A DNA stretch of 64,000 nt. It comes from JAADHI01 sp964451325 (GTDB taxonomy: Bacteria > Nitrospirota > Nitrospiria > SBBL01 > JAADHI01). Location: positions 141,767 to 205,766 of the forward strand of contig CAYVHO010000006.1 of NCBI GenBank assembly GCA_964451325.1, written 5' to 3'. This document shows positions 51,882 through 60,767 of this stretch, one piece after another. The notes below the pieces were generated by a model. The model saw nothing but the letters and a program-made list of their open reading frames with translations. It was not told the DNA's origin and did no database searches. Each line of letters starts with the position of its first letter. Position 1 is the first letter of the stretch. Position numbers and translations under genes: made by a program.

Positions 51882-52538
51882 CTAGCCTTTCAGGTGGATC
51901 TCGTAGATTTTTTGTGCGGCAGGGAGTTTGAACTCGACTGCTGAATAATTGCGATCTTCAATCATTTCTTTTCGTTGTTCGTCTCGGCTGACGGTTTTTG
52001 AATGTTTTATTTCGACCCGGACTTTTCCTTGGTTTGGGATCCAGCCCTTGTAACAATATCGTCGTGTTCTGTTTTCACGTATGGCTTCGTTGAGTTCATA
52101 GAACAGTCCACCCCATTGAAATTCCTGTACCGCATTATAAGTTCCTTTTGCCCCCAAACGAATCACGACCGGTTCTCCTTCGCCACACTGTCCTTTCCTG
52201 CTGCTTAAATTTCGGCAAGAGGGAAGGTTACAGGGCAGGGAATCAAAGTAGGTTTGCCAACTTTTTCCTTCTTCTTGGTGATAAAAATAGAGCTGTATTT
52301 TTCCCGCTTTTGTTGTATCGCGAATGCCTTGTAAATAAACGGTCTCCTGACCATGATTTGTGATGCGAATGGTGAGTGGCTTGGGATGTTTTTGAAAGGC
52401 GTCTGTCCTTTCGGGGCGAGGAAGGATCAAACCTATTGACGAGGCCAATGGATCATTGGGTGCGTAAGTCCTCTGAAGGTCTGCTGTGGAAAAAATGGGA
52501 AGCATTAAGATGAAGAGTGAAAACCCTGTAACTTTCAT
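51882..52538 (-). CDS. secreted protein of unknown function
   Basis: A 218-residue exported protein (signal MKVTGFSLFILMLPIFSTAD). The mature part contains PLTIRITNHGQETVYLQGIR, which looks like an Ig-like or cystatin-like strand region, and four Cys in two close groups (LPCNLPSCRN and GQCGEG, plus RYCYKG), probably disulfides. I do not recognise the family. GGGGGATAGAT precedes ATG 52538. It converges with folE and is transcribed alone. Confidence 0.78.
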   Translation of the reverse strand: MKVTGFSLFILMLPIFSTADLQRTYAPNDPLASSIGLILPRPERTDAFQKHPKPLTIRITNHGQETVYLQGIRDTTKAGKIQLYFYHQEEGKSWQTYFDSLPCNLPSCRNLSSRKGQCGEGEPVVIRLGAKGTYNAVQEFQWGGLFYELNEAIRENRTRRYCYKGWIPNQGKVRVEIKHSKTVSRDEQRKEMIEDRNYSAVEFKLPAAQKIYEIHLKG

Positions 52539-52554
52539 ATCTATCCCCCGAATG

Positions 52555-52583
52555 ATTATCCCGTATAGAAGCCTCTAATTCAA
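52555..52583 (-). promoter_or_regulatory. promoter of the secreted protein gene
   Basis: Minus strand: TTGAAT (52583-52578), 17 nt, GATAAT (52560-52555). Confidence 0.65.
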
Positions 52584-52726
52584 GGGTATCTCCAAGCTTT
52601 AAGTAGGTCAATGTTGGATGATTCTTTTTTGATAGAATTTTTTGAAGCGGTTTCTTGTACTGAGAAACTGATTAAAGCTTCCCCTGTATAGGATTCATTT
52701 GTCTCTTTTTTTGCAGGATCGTTTTA

Positions 52727-52755
52727 TTGACCCGCATATTGTCCTATGGTAGTGT
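52727..52755 (+). promoter_or_regulatory. livG promoter candidate
   Basis: TTGACC (52727-52732), 17 nt, TAGTGT (52750-52755), about 30 nt before GTG 52786. Confidence 0.5.
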
Positions 52756-52785
52756 CTCCTGCCTTATCTTTATGGAGAGTCATGG

Positions 52786-53565
52786 GTGACAGAAAGTGCA
52801 TTTTTGAAAATTGAGGGTCTGTCAAAACATTTTGAAGGTGTGCGCGCGGTTGATGGCATTGACCTCCATTTGAAGAAGGGTGAAGTCACCAGTCTGATCG
52901 GCCCAAACGGGGCAGGAAAAACCACTTTTTTTAATTGTATTACGGGCATGGTTTCACCCAGTTCGGGTGGAATTTATTTCCAAAAAAAGTCGCTCAAAGG
53001 TTTCAAACCTTGGCAGATCACGGCTTGTGGTATCGCCAGAACTTTTCAAAATATCCGTTTGTTTTCAGAAATGACCGTTCTTGAAAATGTGCTCGTGGGT
53101 CGATATCCCAAAAATGCCTTGCCGCTGAGACGGACCTTTTTGGGTGCCTTGATGCAAGGGAAAAAATTTAAGACAGGGGAACACAAAGCACGTGTATTTG
53201 CGATGGACTTGCTTGAATTTGTGGGTTTGTCCGATCAGAGTACGCGTCCCGCACGGCATTTATCTTATGGAGATCAACGGAGACTGGAGATTGCACGGGC
53301 CATGGCCTCTGATCCGGAGCTTCTGCTTTTAGATGAACCCGCCGCAGGCATGAATCCCAGAGAAACCCACGCACTGATGGACTTGGTGGCAAAAATTCAG
53401 AAACGCGGCATCACCCCTTTTTTAATCGAACACAATATGCAATTGGTGATGGGGGTTTCAGACCAGATTGTGGTATTGGATCACGGGACTAAAATTGCCC
53501 AGGGTCGTCCAGAAGAAATCCAAAAAAATTCTGCTGTGATTACAGCTTATCTCGGTGGAGCATAA
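52786..53565 (+). CDS. livG: branched-chain amino acid ABC transporter ATPase LivG
   Basis: 259 residues. Walker A GPNGAGKTT near 39, the LivG-type Q-loop ARTFQNIRLFSEMTVLENVL, signature LSYGDQRRLEIARA, and Walker B LLLLDEPAAGMNP. The C-terminal IVVLDHGTKIAQGRPEEIQ is usual. It energises uptake of Leu/Ile/Val or related solutes together with LivF and LivH/LivM, which are not here. GTG 52786 follows TATGGAGAGTC. It overlaps livF by 11 nt. Confidence 0.93.
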   Translation: MTESAFLKIEGLSKHFEGVRAVDGIDLHLKKGEVTSLIGPNGAGKTTFFNCITGMVSPSSGGIYFQKKSLKGFKPWQITACGIARTFQNIRLFSEMTVLENVLVGRYPKNALPLRRTFLGALMQGKKFKTGEHKARVFAMDLLEFVGLSDQSTRPARHLSYGDQRRLEIARAMASDPELLLLDEPAAGMNPRETHALMDLVAKIQKRGITPFLIEHNMQLVMGVSDQIVVLDHGTKIAQGRPEEIQKNSAVITAYLGGA

Positions 53566-54289
53566 GCCCGTGCTGCTATCCATAGAAGACCTGTGCGCAA
53601 GTTACGGGGCTGTGTCTGTTTTAAAGGGTATTTCGCTTGAGATTGATGCAGGAGAGATTGTTGCGATTATTGGGGCCAATGGTGCAGGAAAAACCACGAC
53701 CTTGATGGCAATTTCGGCTGTGATGGCCAAACAATCCGGGACGGTTCGTTTCCACGGAGAGGACATTACAAATCTTTCCCCCCACGAAGTGGTTGAAAAA
53801 GGGATTTCTCATGTACCGGAAGGACGTCGAATTTTTCCACGTCTTTCGGTCGTGGAAAATCTGGACATGGGCGCCTATCTTCAAACGGATGCAAAAAAGA
53901 AGGCTCAGGATCTTGAAACAATCTTCGATCTTTTTCCAGTACTCAAAACCCGGGCCAGCCAGGGCGGGGGTACTTTGAGTGGAGGAGAGCAGCAGATGCT
54001 CGCCATCGGACGGGCTTTAATGGCGCGCCCTAAACTATTGCTGTTGGATGAGCCGTCTTTGGGGCTTGCACCCTTGATGGTTGAGAAGATTTTTGAGATG
54101 ATACGCAAAATCAGTCGACAAGGTACCACGATACTCTTAGTCGAGCAAAATGCCCATGCAGCGCTCAATTTAGCAGACCGCGCTTATGTTATGGCGACGG
54201 GGGAAATTGTATTGAGTGATCAAGCCGATGTTCTATTACACAATAAAGAGGTGCAACAAATTTATTTGGGCGGTGGGTTTGCCGTTTGA
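53555..54289 (+). CDS. livF: branched-chain amino acid ABC transporter ATPase LivF
   Basis: 244 residues. Walker A GANGAGKTTTLMAI near 40, the LivF-type VPEGRRIFPRLSVVENLDMG, signature LSGGEQQMLAIGRALM, Walker B LLLLDEPSLGLAPLM. It is the second ATPase of a HAAT-family importer. The start GTG 53555 overlaps livG; GTG 53570 is also in frame. No permease or binding-protein gene follows: an accessory islet begins after 54289. Confidence 0.93.
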   Translation: MEHKPVLLSIEDLCASYGAVSVLKGISLEIDAGEIVAIIGANGAGKTTTLMAISAVMAKQSGTVRFHGEDITNLSPHEVVEKGISHVPEGRRIFPRLSVVENLDMGAYLQTDAKKKAQDLETIFDLFPVLKTRASQGGGTLSGGEQQMLAIGRALMARPKLLLLDEPSLGLAPLMVEKIFEMIRKISRQGTTILLVEQNAHAALNLADRAYVMATGEIVLSDQADVLLHNKEVQQIYLGGGFAV

Positions 54290-54345
54290 GGGTGAAGACC
54301 GATCATTTATTCTATTTTTAGGATTCACGGCACCAGGAGGCAATC

Positions 54346-54774
54346 ATGTCGATTTCTGAATTTTTCGAATGTTTTGGTGTATGCCGAAGGGATCCTCGGA
54401 GGTCATGGGGTGCGGTTCGGGATGATGCGGTTTTTCTGAGTGTCTGGCAGTATGAGACTCGAACCGACAGTGGTCGCAGGTATGTGAGAGTTGCTAGTCA
54501 GGCAAGTGAATCCAATTTAGCTAAGACTGGTTACCGGGAGAGGCTTAGTCATATTGACTTGGTGAAGCAAGGTAGTGCTTGTTATATGATAATATGTGAG
54601 TCTACAGATGTAGAGAGATCTCCTAGGAAAATACAGAATTTTAATAAGACAGAATTATCTGTTGGGGGTAAGTTTGTCGACCTGAATAACGATGGTTGTA
54701 CCTGGGTAGAGGTCATGGGGCAGGTGAGTAGCAAATCCTTATTCCGCACATCACCCGCGACTGTGAAAACTTGA
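54346..54774 (+). CDS. uncharacterised protein in an accessory islet
   Basis: A 142-residue soluble protein. The N-terminal ISEFFECFGV and RRSWGAVRDDAVFLSVWQYE, then GYRERLSHIDLVKQG and SPRKIQNFN, form a pattern I have seen in unnamed proteins scattered among unrelated bacteria, but no function is known to me. It has no signal, metal motif or catalytic triad. CAGGAGGCAATC gives a good ribosome site. It precedes a RelBE-like pair by 12 nt and may be part of the same transferable block. Confidence 0.72.
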   Translation: MSISEFFECFGVCRRDPRRSWGAVRDDAVFLSVWQYETRTDSGRRYVRVASQASESNLAKTGYRERLSHIDLVKQGSACYMIICESTDVERSPRKIQNFNKTELSVGGKFVDLNNDGCTWVEVMGQVSSKSLFRTSPATVKT

Positions 54775-54786
54775 AGGAGATGCAAA

Positions 54787-54987
54787 ATGATAGATATTGA
54801 AGCACTTCATCCCCAGTTTATTATAGATGAAAGTGGGAATAAAAAGTCAGTGGTTTTACCCCTGGAAGACTTTCAGGAACTTATAGCCGATTTAGAGGAT
54901 CTGGCCGCTGTAGCAGAAAGAAGAGAAGAGCCTGCAACCGATCATGCTGAATTTGTTAAAGAGCTGAAAAATAGTGGGCTCCTATAA
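54787..54987 (+). CDS. antitoxin of a RelE/ParE-type TA pair
   Basis: A 66-residue protein: FIIDESGNKKSVVLPLEDFQ, then LIADLEDLAAVAERREEP, the pattern of short Phd/RelB-like antitoxins whose acidic C-terminal helix wraps the toxin. GAAGGAGATGCAAA precedes ATG 54787. The next gene overlaps its end by 14 nt and encodes a RelE-like toxin. Confidence 0.85.
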   Translation: MIDIEALHPQFIIDESGNKKSVVLPLEDFQELIADLEDLAAVAERREEPATDHAEFVKELKNSGLL

Positions 54988-55243
54988 AGTCGTATGGAAA
55001 AGCTCTGCAAAAAAAGAGCTTAAGCGATTGCCGAAAAAAATCATTGAAAGCATCCTTTCTGCTGTAGAGGTACTTCCAAACAATATTCATCCCATTGGGA
55101 GCAAGAGAATTCTTGGCACAGAACATACTTACCGCCAAAGAGTTGGTAATTACAGAATTGTCTATTCTGTGGAGAGAAAATATCTAATTATAGAGATTAT
55201 TCGAGTGAGCCATAGAAAAGGTGTGTATAGGAGAATCACCTAA
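54974..55243 (+). CDS. RelE/ParE-family toxin
   Basis: An 89-residue basic protein with the RelE/ParE fold: YKVVWKSSAKKELKRLPKKI at the N-terminus, then YRQRVGNYRIVYSVE and a final VSHRKGVYRRI. The RVGNYRIVY strand is diagnostic and the C-terminal His/Arg-rich end fits an mRNA-cleaving RelE. GTG 54974 overlaps the antitoxin gene by 14 nt, giving coupled translation. Confidence 0.9.
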   Translation: MGSYKVVWKSSAKKELKRLPKKIIESILSAVEVLPNNIHPIGSKRILGTEHTYRQRVGNYRIVYSVERKYLIIEIIRVSHRKGVYRRIT

Positions 55244-55306
55244 GATAGGCCTGAGCCCGATCGCATAATGGTTCGCGATCTTTATTCGGAATCGTGGGGA
55301 AGGGTA

Positions 55307-55603
55307 ATGTTTGAAATGTTGGTTGGTTTACAGCTGAAAAATGAAGATGTATACCTCGCATATCGAAAGGCAATGCGGCCAATCTTAAAAGAACACGGCG
55401 GCGGCTTTGCGTATGACTTTAAAGTCGCCGAAGTATTGATCAATTCTTCTGGAAATCCTATAAATCGTGTGTTTACGATTTATTTTCCTGACAAGGAAAC
55501 ATCAAAGCAGTTTTTTAGTAATAGTCAATATCTGGAAATAAAAGAAAAATACTTTAACAAAGCAGTTGAGTGTACGACGATTATCTCCGAATATGAGAGA
55601 TAG
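55307..55603 (+). CDS. DUF1330-like dimeric alpha-beta barrel protein
   Basis: A 98-residue protein starting MFEMLVGLQLKNEDVYLAYR. The layout (strand, helix, strand with GGGFAYDFKVAEVL, then IYFPDKETSKQFFSNSQYLE) is that of DUF1330 or ABM-type dimeric ferredoxin-like proteins. ATG 55307 is chosen because GGGGAAGGG lies just before it; the frame is open further upstream. Function is unknown; it lies between the TA pair and gcvT. Confidence 0.7.
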   Translation: MFEMLVGLQLKNEDVYLAYRKAMRPILKEHGGGFAYDFKVAEVLINSSGNPINRVFTIYFPDKETSKQFFSNSQYLEIKEKYFNKAVECTTIISEYER

Positions 55604-55706
55604 GTTTTTATGGGGGCACTCTATTAAAAATTGCTGTCGCCGGAGTCAAAATACTTCGCATTTATGTCGTTGGCGATTTCAAGCCCTTAGCCATTAAGGA
55701 GCATTA

Positions 55707-56801
55707 ATGAAACGAACACCTTTGTATGAAATGCATGTGAAACATGGGGCAAAACTGGTTTCTTTTTCGGGTTGGGAAATGCCGCTTTCTTATTCCGGTG
55801 TGACGGATGAACACTCCGCCGTGCGCAATGCCGCCGGTTTGTTTGATGTGAGTCACATGGGCCGCTTTGAGTTTTCTGGGCCGGGGACGGATGATTTTTT
55901 GGATCGCATGATTCCGAGCCCCTTGCGTAAAATTCCGAGAGGCGGTGCGTTTTATTCGATGTTGCTCAATGAGGCGGGTGGCATTATTGATGACATCTAT
56001 CTGTATAAAAGAGCGCCGGATCGCTATCTCATGATTGTGAACGCGGCAAACCGTGCCAAGGCTTTGAAATGGCTCATGAAACATTTACCGGAAAACGGCC
56101 CCACACTTGAGGACGTGACCGAAGAGACGGCGCTGATTGCTTTGCAGGGGCCCTTATCCTGGGAAATATTACAGCGCATCATGCCTTTTTCAAAAACGGA
56201 AATCGCCCTGCGTAAATTTGTTGATGTTGAACTGGTGCCAGTACGCGGCACAAAAGTCCTGATTGCACGAACGGGTTATACCGGAGAGAAGGGCTATGAA
56301 ATTGTTATTCCTGCCGCCCATGCCGCCGATGTCTGGCAAGCCTTGATGGAAGCGGGCAGTACATTTGCTCTGAAACCGGCTGGATTGGGCGCGCGAGACA
56401 CCTTGCGGCTCGAAATGGGTTATCCCTTATATGGTCAGGAAATGGATGAAAAGACCACGCCGCTTGAGGCCTCGCTGGCCCGCTTTGTCGATTTTGAAAA
56501 AGACTTCATTGGAAAAGAACGTCTGCTTGAACAAAAGGCAGCGGGCGTGCCTCGAAAATTACTGGGTTTTGAACTGCTCGCTCGGGGTATTCCACGTGCG
56601 GGACACTTGGTTTATTCTGATCAAAAAGAGGTGGGCAAGGTGAGTTCCGGTAACTATGCGCCCTCTTTAAAAAAAGGCATCGGCATGGCTTATGTGGATG
56701 TGGCTTACAGTGAACCCGGCAGTGAGCTTTTAGTTGATATTCGTGGCAAGGCCACTGCCGTATTGGTGGTTAAAAAACCGTTTTACCGAAAAAAGAAGTG
56801 A
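55707..56801 (+). CDS. gcvT: glycine cleavage system aminomethyltransferase GcvT
   Basis: A 364-residue T-protein. RTPLYEMHVKHGAKLVSFSG and WEMPLSYSGV at the start, DVSHMGRFEFSG, GYTGEKGYEIV and ARDTLRLEMGYPLYG are family blocks. It transfers the aminomethyl carbon from lipoyl-H-protein to tetrahydrofolate, releasing ammonia. TAAGGAGCATTA precedes ATG 55707. gcvPA follows after 11 nt. I looked for a glycine riboswitch in the 100 nt upstream and saw none. Confidence 0.96.
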   Translation: MKRTPLYEMHVKHGAKLVSFSGWEMPLSYSGVTDEHSAVRNAAGLFDVSHMGRFEFSGPGTDDFLDRMIPSPLRKIPRGGAFYSMLLNEAGGIIDDIYLYKRAPDRYLMIVNAANRAKALKWLMKHLPENGPTLEDVTEETALIALQGPLSWEILQRIMPFSKTEIALRKFVDVELVPVRGTKVLIARTGYTGEKGYEIVIPAAHAADVWQALMEAGSTFALKPAGLGARDTLRLEMGYPLYGQEMDEKTTPLEASLARFVDFEKDFIGKERLLEQKAAGVPRKLLGFELLARGIPRAGHLVYSDQKEVGKVSSGNYAPSLKKGIGMAYVDVAYSEPGSELLVDIRGKATAVLVVKKPFYRKKK

Positions 56802-56812
56802 GGACGACTGAC

Positions 56813-58153
56813 ATGGAATACATCCCCAAAACCCCGACCGAAGAAAGCGAAATGTTAGAAGCCATTGGGGTCGCATCTTTTGACGACTTGCTTGAAATTC
56901 CAGCTGAATTTCGTTTGAATCGCCCTTTAGACCTGCCAAAGCCCTTGTCTCAAATGGCGCTAAAACGCGAAATGTCGCTCCTCAGTCGTCAAAACCGTGA
57001 TACGAGCACAACGCTTTCTTTTTTAGGCGGCGGAAGTTACGATCATTTCATCCCCAGCACTGTGGGGCATGTGATCGGGCGCTCCGAGTTTTACAGTGCC
57101 TACACGCCTTATCAGGCCGAGTTGAGCCAGGGACTACTGCAAACCATTTACGAATACCAAAGCATGATTTGTCAGCTCACCGACATGGAAGTTTCAGGCG
57201 CTTCACTTTATGATGGCGCATCCGCCCTGGCCGAAGCTGCACTCATGGCGATTCGCATCACAAAACGAAGCAAAATACTGGTTTCGCAGTCCGTTCACCC
57301 CCACCATCAAGAGGTGATTCGTACCTATCTGTCGGGTTTACCGGACGCTGTTGTGGAAAGTGTTTCACTGGAGGGTGGTCGCCTTAATTTGCAATCGCTT
57401 GAAAATGCGATGGATGAAAGCGTGGCGGCAGTGCTGATCCAGTATCCTAATTTTTATGGACAGTTGGAGTCGGCAGAAAAAATCGAGGCCATCGTACATG
57501 CCAAAGGGGGATTATTGGTCATGGCAGTCGATCCGATTTCCCTGGGCATACTCAAAACACCGGGTGAATTTAATGCCGATATTGCCGTGGGAGAAGGTCA
57601 GGCTCTGGGCAATACACAAAGTTTTGGTGGTCCCTACATGGGCTTTTTTGCCACACGCAAAAAAATGATCCGCCAATTACCGGGACGTATCGTCGGTGCG
57701 ACACAAGACGTTCAGGGGCGAGCAGGCTATTGTCTTACTTTGCAAACCCGTGAGCAACATATTAAACGCGAACGCGCAACGTCCAATATTTGCACCAATC
57801 AGGCTTTAAATGCACTGGCAGCCTCCGTTTATTTGGCAACCGTGGGGAAAAAAGGCTTGAGAGAGGTCGCAAGTCTTTGCCTTGAAAAATCCCACACCGC
57901 ACAGGAAAAAATTGCAGCGCTTCCCGGGTTTTCAGTCGCCTTCAATGGGCCATTTTTTAAGGAGTTTGTCGTGAAAACCCCGAAACCTGCCTCCGAAATT
58001 TTAAGGGCTTCTTTAAAAGAAGATGTCTTCGCAGGCATAGACCTGGGGGCTTTTGATGCAAATCTTTCAAACCATCTGTTGATCTGTGTCACAGAAAAAC
58101 ACGAAAATGAAGACATCGACCGATTGGTGGAAGCCCTTTCAAAATCCGTGTAA
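56813..58153 (+). CDS. gcvPA: glycine dehydrogenase subunit 1 GcvPA
   Basis: A 446-residue first half of the split P-protein. MEYIPKTPTEESEMLEAIG starts in the usual way, followed by FLGGGSYDHFIPSTV, YTPYQAELSQGLLQTIYEYQ, GASALAEAA and LPGRIVGATQDVQGR. It forms the glycine decarboxylase with GcvPB, which carries the PLP lysine. ATG 56813 has GAGGACGACTGAC upstream. Neither gcvPB nor gcvH is adjacent. Confidence 0.96.
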   Translation: MEYIPKTPTEESEMLEAIGVASFDDLLEIPAEFRLNRPLDLPKPLSQMALKREMSLLSRQNRDTSTTLSFLGGGSYDHFIPSTVGHVIGRSEFYSAYTPYQAELSQGLLQTIYEYQSMICQLTDMEVSGASLYDGASALAEAALMAIRITKRSKILVSQSVHPHHQEVIRTYLSGLPDAVVESVSLEGGRLNLQSLENAMDESVAAVLIQYPNFYGQLESAEKIEAIVHAKGGLLVMAVDPISLGILKTPGEFNADIAVGEGQALGNTQSFGGPYMGFFATRKKMIRQLPGRIVGATQDVQGRAGYCLTLQTREQHIKRERATSNICTNQALNALAASVYLATVGKKGLREVASLCLEKSHTAQEKIAALPGFSVAFNGPFFKEFVVKTPKPASEILRASLKEDVFAGIDLGAFDANLSNHLLICVTEKHENEDIDRLVEALSKSV

Positions 58154-58226
58154 AACGAAGGTTCTTCATTCTGAAACTTCGTCCTGAACATTGGACTTCT
58201 GTTTGCAACTCCTGTATCTATCGCCG

Positions 58227-59144
58227 ATGAAAATTTTCCCACCATTTGCCTTAAAGTGCTGGATCTATTCCGTCCTGATCATTTGTTCAAGCCCTCTTTT
58301 TGTCCCAAAGGCACAGGCAGCAGAACCGATGTCCGTTGTGGTGACCCTGCCTGTCTTAAAGGATTTGGTCGAGGCCCTTGGAAAAGAGCATGTTCGGGTT
58401 TCCACATTGATTTCGGGTTCAGAGAGTGAGCACACCTATACACCCAAACCCAGCGACCTGATTCGTATTCAGAAAGCAAAAGTTTTGTTTCAGGTGGGTT
58501 TGGATCTGGAGCTTTGGGTTCAGCCCTTGATTCAAAATGCGGATCGTCCGAATTTACCGATCATTACAACCTCGAAAGGTGTGAGACTTATTGAGGGCGG
58601 TGCGACGGATGGACATGGGCACGGCAGGGTCAATCCGCATATCTGGCTTGACCCGAAAAATGTTCAAGTGATGATTGCACATATCAGAAAAGGACTCATT
58701 ATTGCCGATCCGGCTCATCAAGCCGAATACGAAAAAAATGCCTCAGTCTATCTCCAAAAACTCAAAAAGCTTGAAGCCGAACTCACAAAAAAAGTGGCGG
58801 GTTTGAAAGATAAAAAAATCATCACACATCACCCGGCCTGGCCCTATTTTGCCTTACGTTTTGGTTTTGAAATACGCAGCAATATTTTGACACAGATTGG
58901 CAGTGCGCCTTCGGCCAAAAAACTGGGAATCTTGATTCGCCTGATCAAAAAAGAAGGCATCCATGTTATTGTCTCCGAACCGCAGTTGAATCAGAAGATC
59001 CCGCTGATCCTGGCCGAAGAGACGGGTGCGGTGGTCGTGCCACTTTCTCCTTTGACGGGTGCGATTCCCGGAACAGATTCTTATTTGGATCTCATGCGTT
59101 ACAATGTGGAAACCCTTGTAAATGCTTTGGAAAAAAAACAATGA
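58227..59144 (+). CDS. zinc/manganese ABC transporter substrate-binding protein
   Basis: A 306-residue cluster A-I binding protein (ZnuA/TroA type). Signal peptide over residues 1-29 ending KAQAA. Metal ligands: His in SESEHTY, His in NPHIWLDP, His/Glu region in VSEPQ and Asp in GTDSYLDL. A short His-rich loop (DGHGHGR) sits before NPHIW, which leans towards zinc. ATG 58227 is used because it starts the signal peptide; an upstream in-frame codon has no support. It overlaps the ATPase by 4 nt. Confidence 0.92.
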   Translation: MKIFPPFALKCWIYSVLIICSSPLFVPKAQAAEPMSVVVTLPVLKDLVEALGKEHVRVSTLISGSESEHTYTPKPSDLIRIQKAKVLFQVGLDLELWVQPLIQNADRPNLPIITTSKGVRLIEGGATDGHGHGRVNPHIWLDPKNVQVMIAHIRKGLIIADPAHQAEYEKNASVYLQKLKKLEAELTKKVAGLKDKKIITHHPAWPYFALRFGFEIRSNILTQIGSAPSAKKLGILIRLIKKEGIHVIVSEPQLNQKIPLILAEETGAVVVPLSPLTGAIPGTDSYLDLMRYNVETLVNALEKKQ

Positions 59145-59935
59145 CCACACATCCTATCATTCAGTTTTCGCAGGCAAGCTTTTCCTATAATGGTCATATC
59201 GCCCTTGAAGACTTAACCCTTGATTTGCACGAAGGAGAATTTGTGGGGGTTATTGGCCCCAATGGTTCGGGAAAAACGACCTTGCTCAAAGCCTTGCTGG
59301 GACTCATTCATCCTGTGTCGGGCGCACTTCAAATTTTTGATTGTGCCTGTCAGGCCTTGCGCTGTGAACACCGCGCCCGTATTGGTTATTTGCCACAAAA
59401 AGAAAAGATCGATCCGAATTACCCCATAACAAATGGGGAGGTTGTGATGATGGGGCGCTACGGGGCCTTAGGGCTGATGAAGCGCCCCGCAAAAAAAGAC
59501 CGGGAAATCGTATCGGATGCTTTAGATGCAGTCGACATGGCAGACCGAAAAGATCGGCCTTTTGGAGCGCTTTCGGGCGGGGAACAGCAGCGGGTCTTGA
59601 TTGCGCGTGCCCTGGCGCAGCGCCCTGAAATCCTGCTCTTGGATGAACCCACAACGGGTATTGATGCCCCGACACAAAGCCGTTTGGTCGAGCTCATCCA
59701 AAAGGTTCACAAGGATTACCATCTGACCATTGTCTTGGTGACCCATGATATCAATATGATCAGTGGGATTGCGGAGACGATTTTACTCCTGAAAACAAAA
59801 CTGCATGCCTTGGGGCCACCCGCTGAAATATTAACAAAAGAGATTCTCTCGCCTGTTTATGGCGAAGAAGTCATTATCGCAAAACGCAATCAGCAACCCT
59901 ATATTATCGTGCATGATGAACATCACCATGCTTGA
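59141..59935 (+). CDS. zinc/manganese ABC transporter ATPase
   Basis: 264 residues of the ZnuC/MntB type: Walker A GPNGSGKTT, IGYLPQKEKIDPNYPITNGE at the Q-loop, signature LSGGEQQRVLIARAL and Walker B ILLLDEPTTGID. It begins inside the end of the binding-protein gene (ATGA) and its end overlaps the permease start. The C-terminus ends EHHHA. Together with its neighbours it makes a three-gene importer. Confidence 0.94.
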   Translation: MTTHPIIQFSQASFSYNGHIALEDLTLDLHEGEFVGVIGPNGSGKTTLLKALLGLIHPVSGALQIFDCACQALRCEHRARIGYLPQKEKIDPNYPITNGEVVMMGRYGALGLMKRPAKKDREIVSDALDAVDMADRKDRPFGALSGGEQQRVLIARALAQRPEILLLDEPTTGIDAPTQSRLVELIQKVHKDYHLTIVLVTHDINMISGIAETILLLKTKLHALGPPAEILTKEILSPVYGEEVIIAKRNQQPYIIVHDEHHHA

Positions 59936-60746
59936 ATTTCTTTCCTACGGTTTTATGCAGCGTGCCTTCCTGGCTTCTTTGCTCATTGCCCTGGTTTGTT
60001 CGACCATCGGGGTGTTTGCCGTTTTACGGGGCATTACCTTTATTGGGGCGGGGACGGCGCACGCGGCTTTTGCTGGTGTGTGTTTTGCTTTTTTAGTGGG
60101 AATCCCCCCCTTTTTCATGGCGGTGACTTTTGGTTTGTCCACGGTGTGGGTGACGAGCTACGTGCAGGAAAAAGGAAAGATGAATCCCGATGTGCCCATT
60201 GGGGTTTTTTATACCTTTACCATGGCTTTAGCGATTTTGTTTATCGGACTCATGCAGGGCTATCGCCCTGAGGTTTTTGCCTATCTTTTTGGAAGCATTC
60301 TTTCGGTGACACAATCAGATCTTGTGGTTATTTTAGTGCTTTCGGTGGGCATTCTGTTGACGATGCTGCTCTTTTTTAAGGAGTTTCATTTTATCTCTTT
60401 TGATCAGGAAATGGCTGAAGCCAGTGGCATTCCTGCCAAAAAACTCAATTTTTTATTATTGAATCTGATTTCTTTGGCCGTGGTGATCGCCTTAAAAGCC
60501 GTAGGAGCGATTCTTGTGTTTGCCTTGTTGGTCATTCCAGCGGCCGCAGCACAACAATGGGCCAAAAATATGCGATCCATGATGATTTATTCGGCGTTAA
60601 TTGGTGTGGGGGCATCCTGGACAGGCGTACTTTTTTCTTATTGGTTTGATGTGCCCTCAGGGGCGACGATTGTCTTGATCGCCGCTGCGATTTTTCTCTT
60701 TTCCGTCCTATTTTCCGGGAAGCGTCGTTTTGCGGGAAAAAACTGA
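59928..60746 (+). CDS. zinc/manganese ABC transporter permease
   Basis: A 272-residue ABC-3 family permease with eight or more hydrophobic helices. FMQRAFLASLLIALVCSTIG at the start, LRGITFIGAGTAHAAFAG, and DQEMAEASGIPAKKLNF (the cytoplasmic coupling loop) are typical. ATG 59928 overlaps the ATPase gene by 8 nt; ATG 59913 is an alternative. No Zur-like regulator gene or clear Zur box is visible nearby. Confidence 0.92.
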   Translation: MLEFLSYGFMQRAFLASLLIALVCSTIGVFAVLRGITFIGAGTAHAAFAGVCFAFLVGIPPFFMAVTFGLSTVWVTSYVQEKGKMNPDVPIGVFYTFTMALAILFIGLMQGYRPEVFAYLFGSILSVTQSDLVVILVLSVGILLTMLLFFKEFHFISFDQEMAEASGIPAKKLNFLLLNLISLAVVIALKAVGAILVFALLVIPAAAAQQWAKNMRSMMIYSALIGVGASWTGVLFSYWFDVPSGATIVLIAAAIFLFSVLFSGKRRFAGKN

Positions 60747-60767
60747 GCAAATCTTTGTGCCGCATTT

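Noticed and set aside
55604..55706. glycine riboswitch before gcvT
   Set aside because: The interval is short and lacks the tandem-aptamer consensus; only a plain ribosome site is visible.
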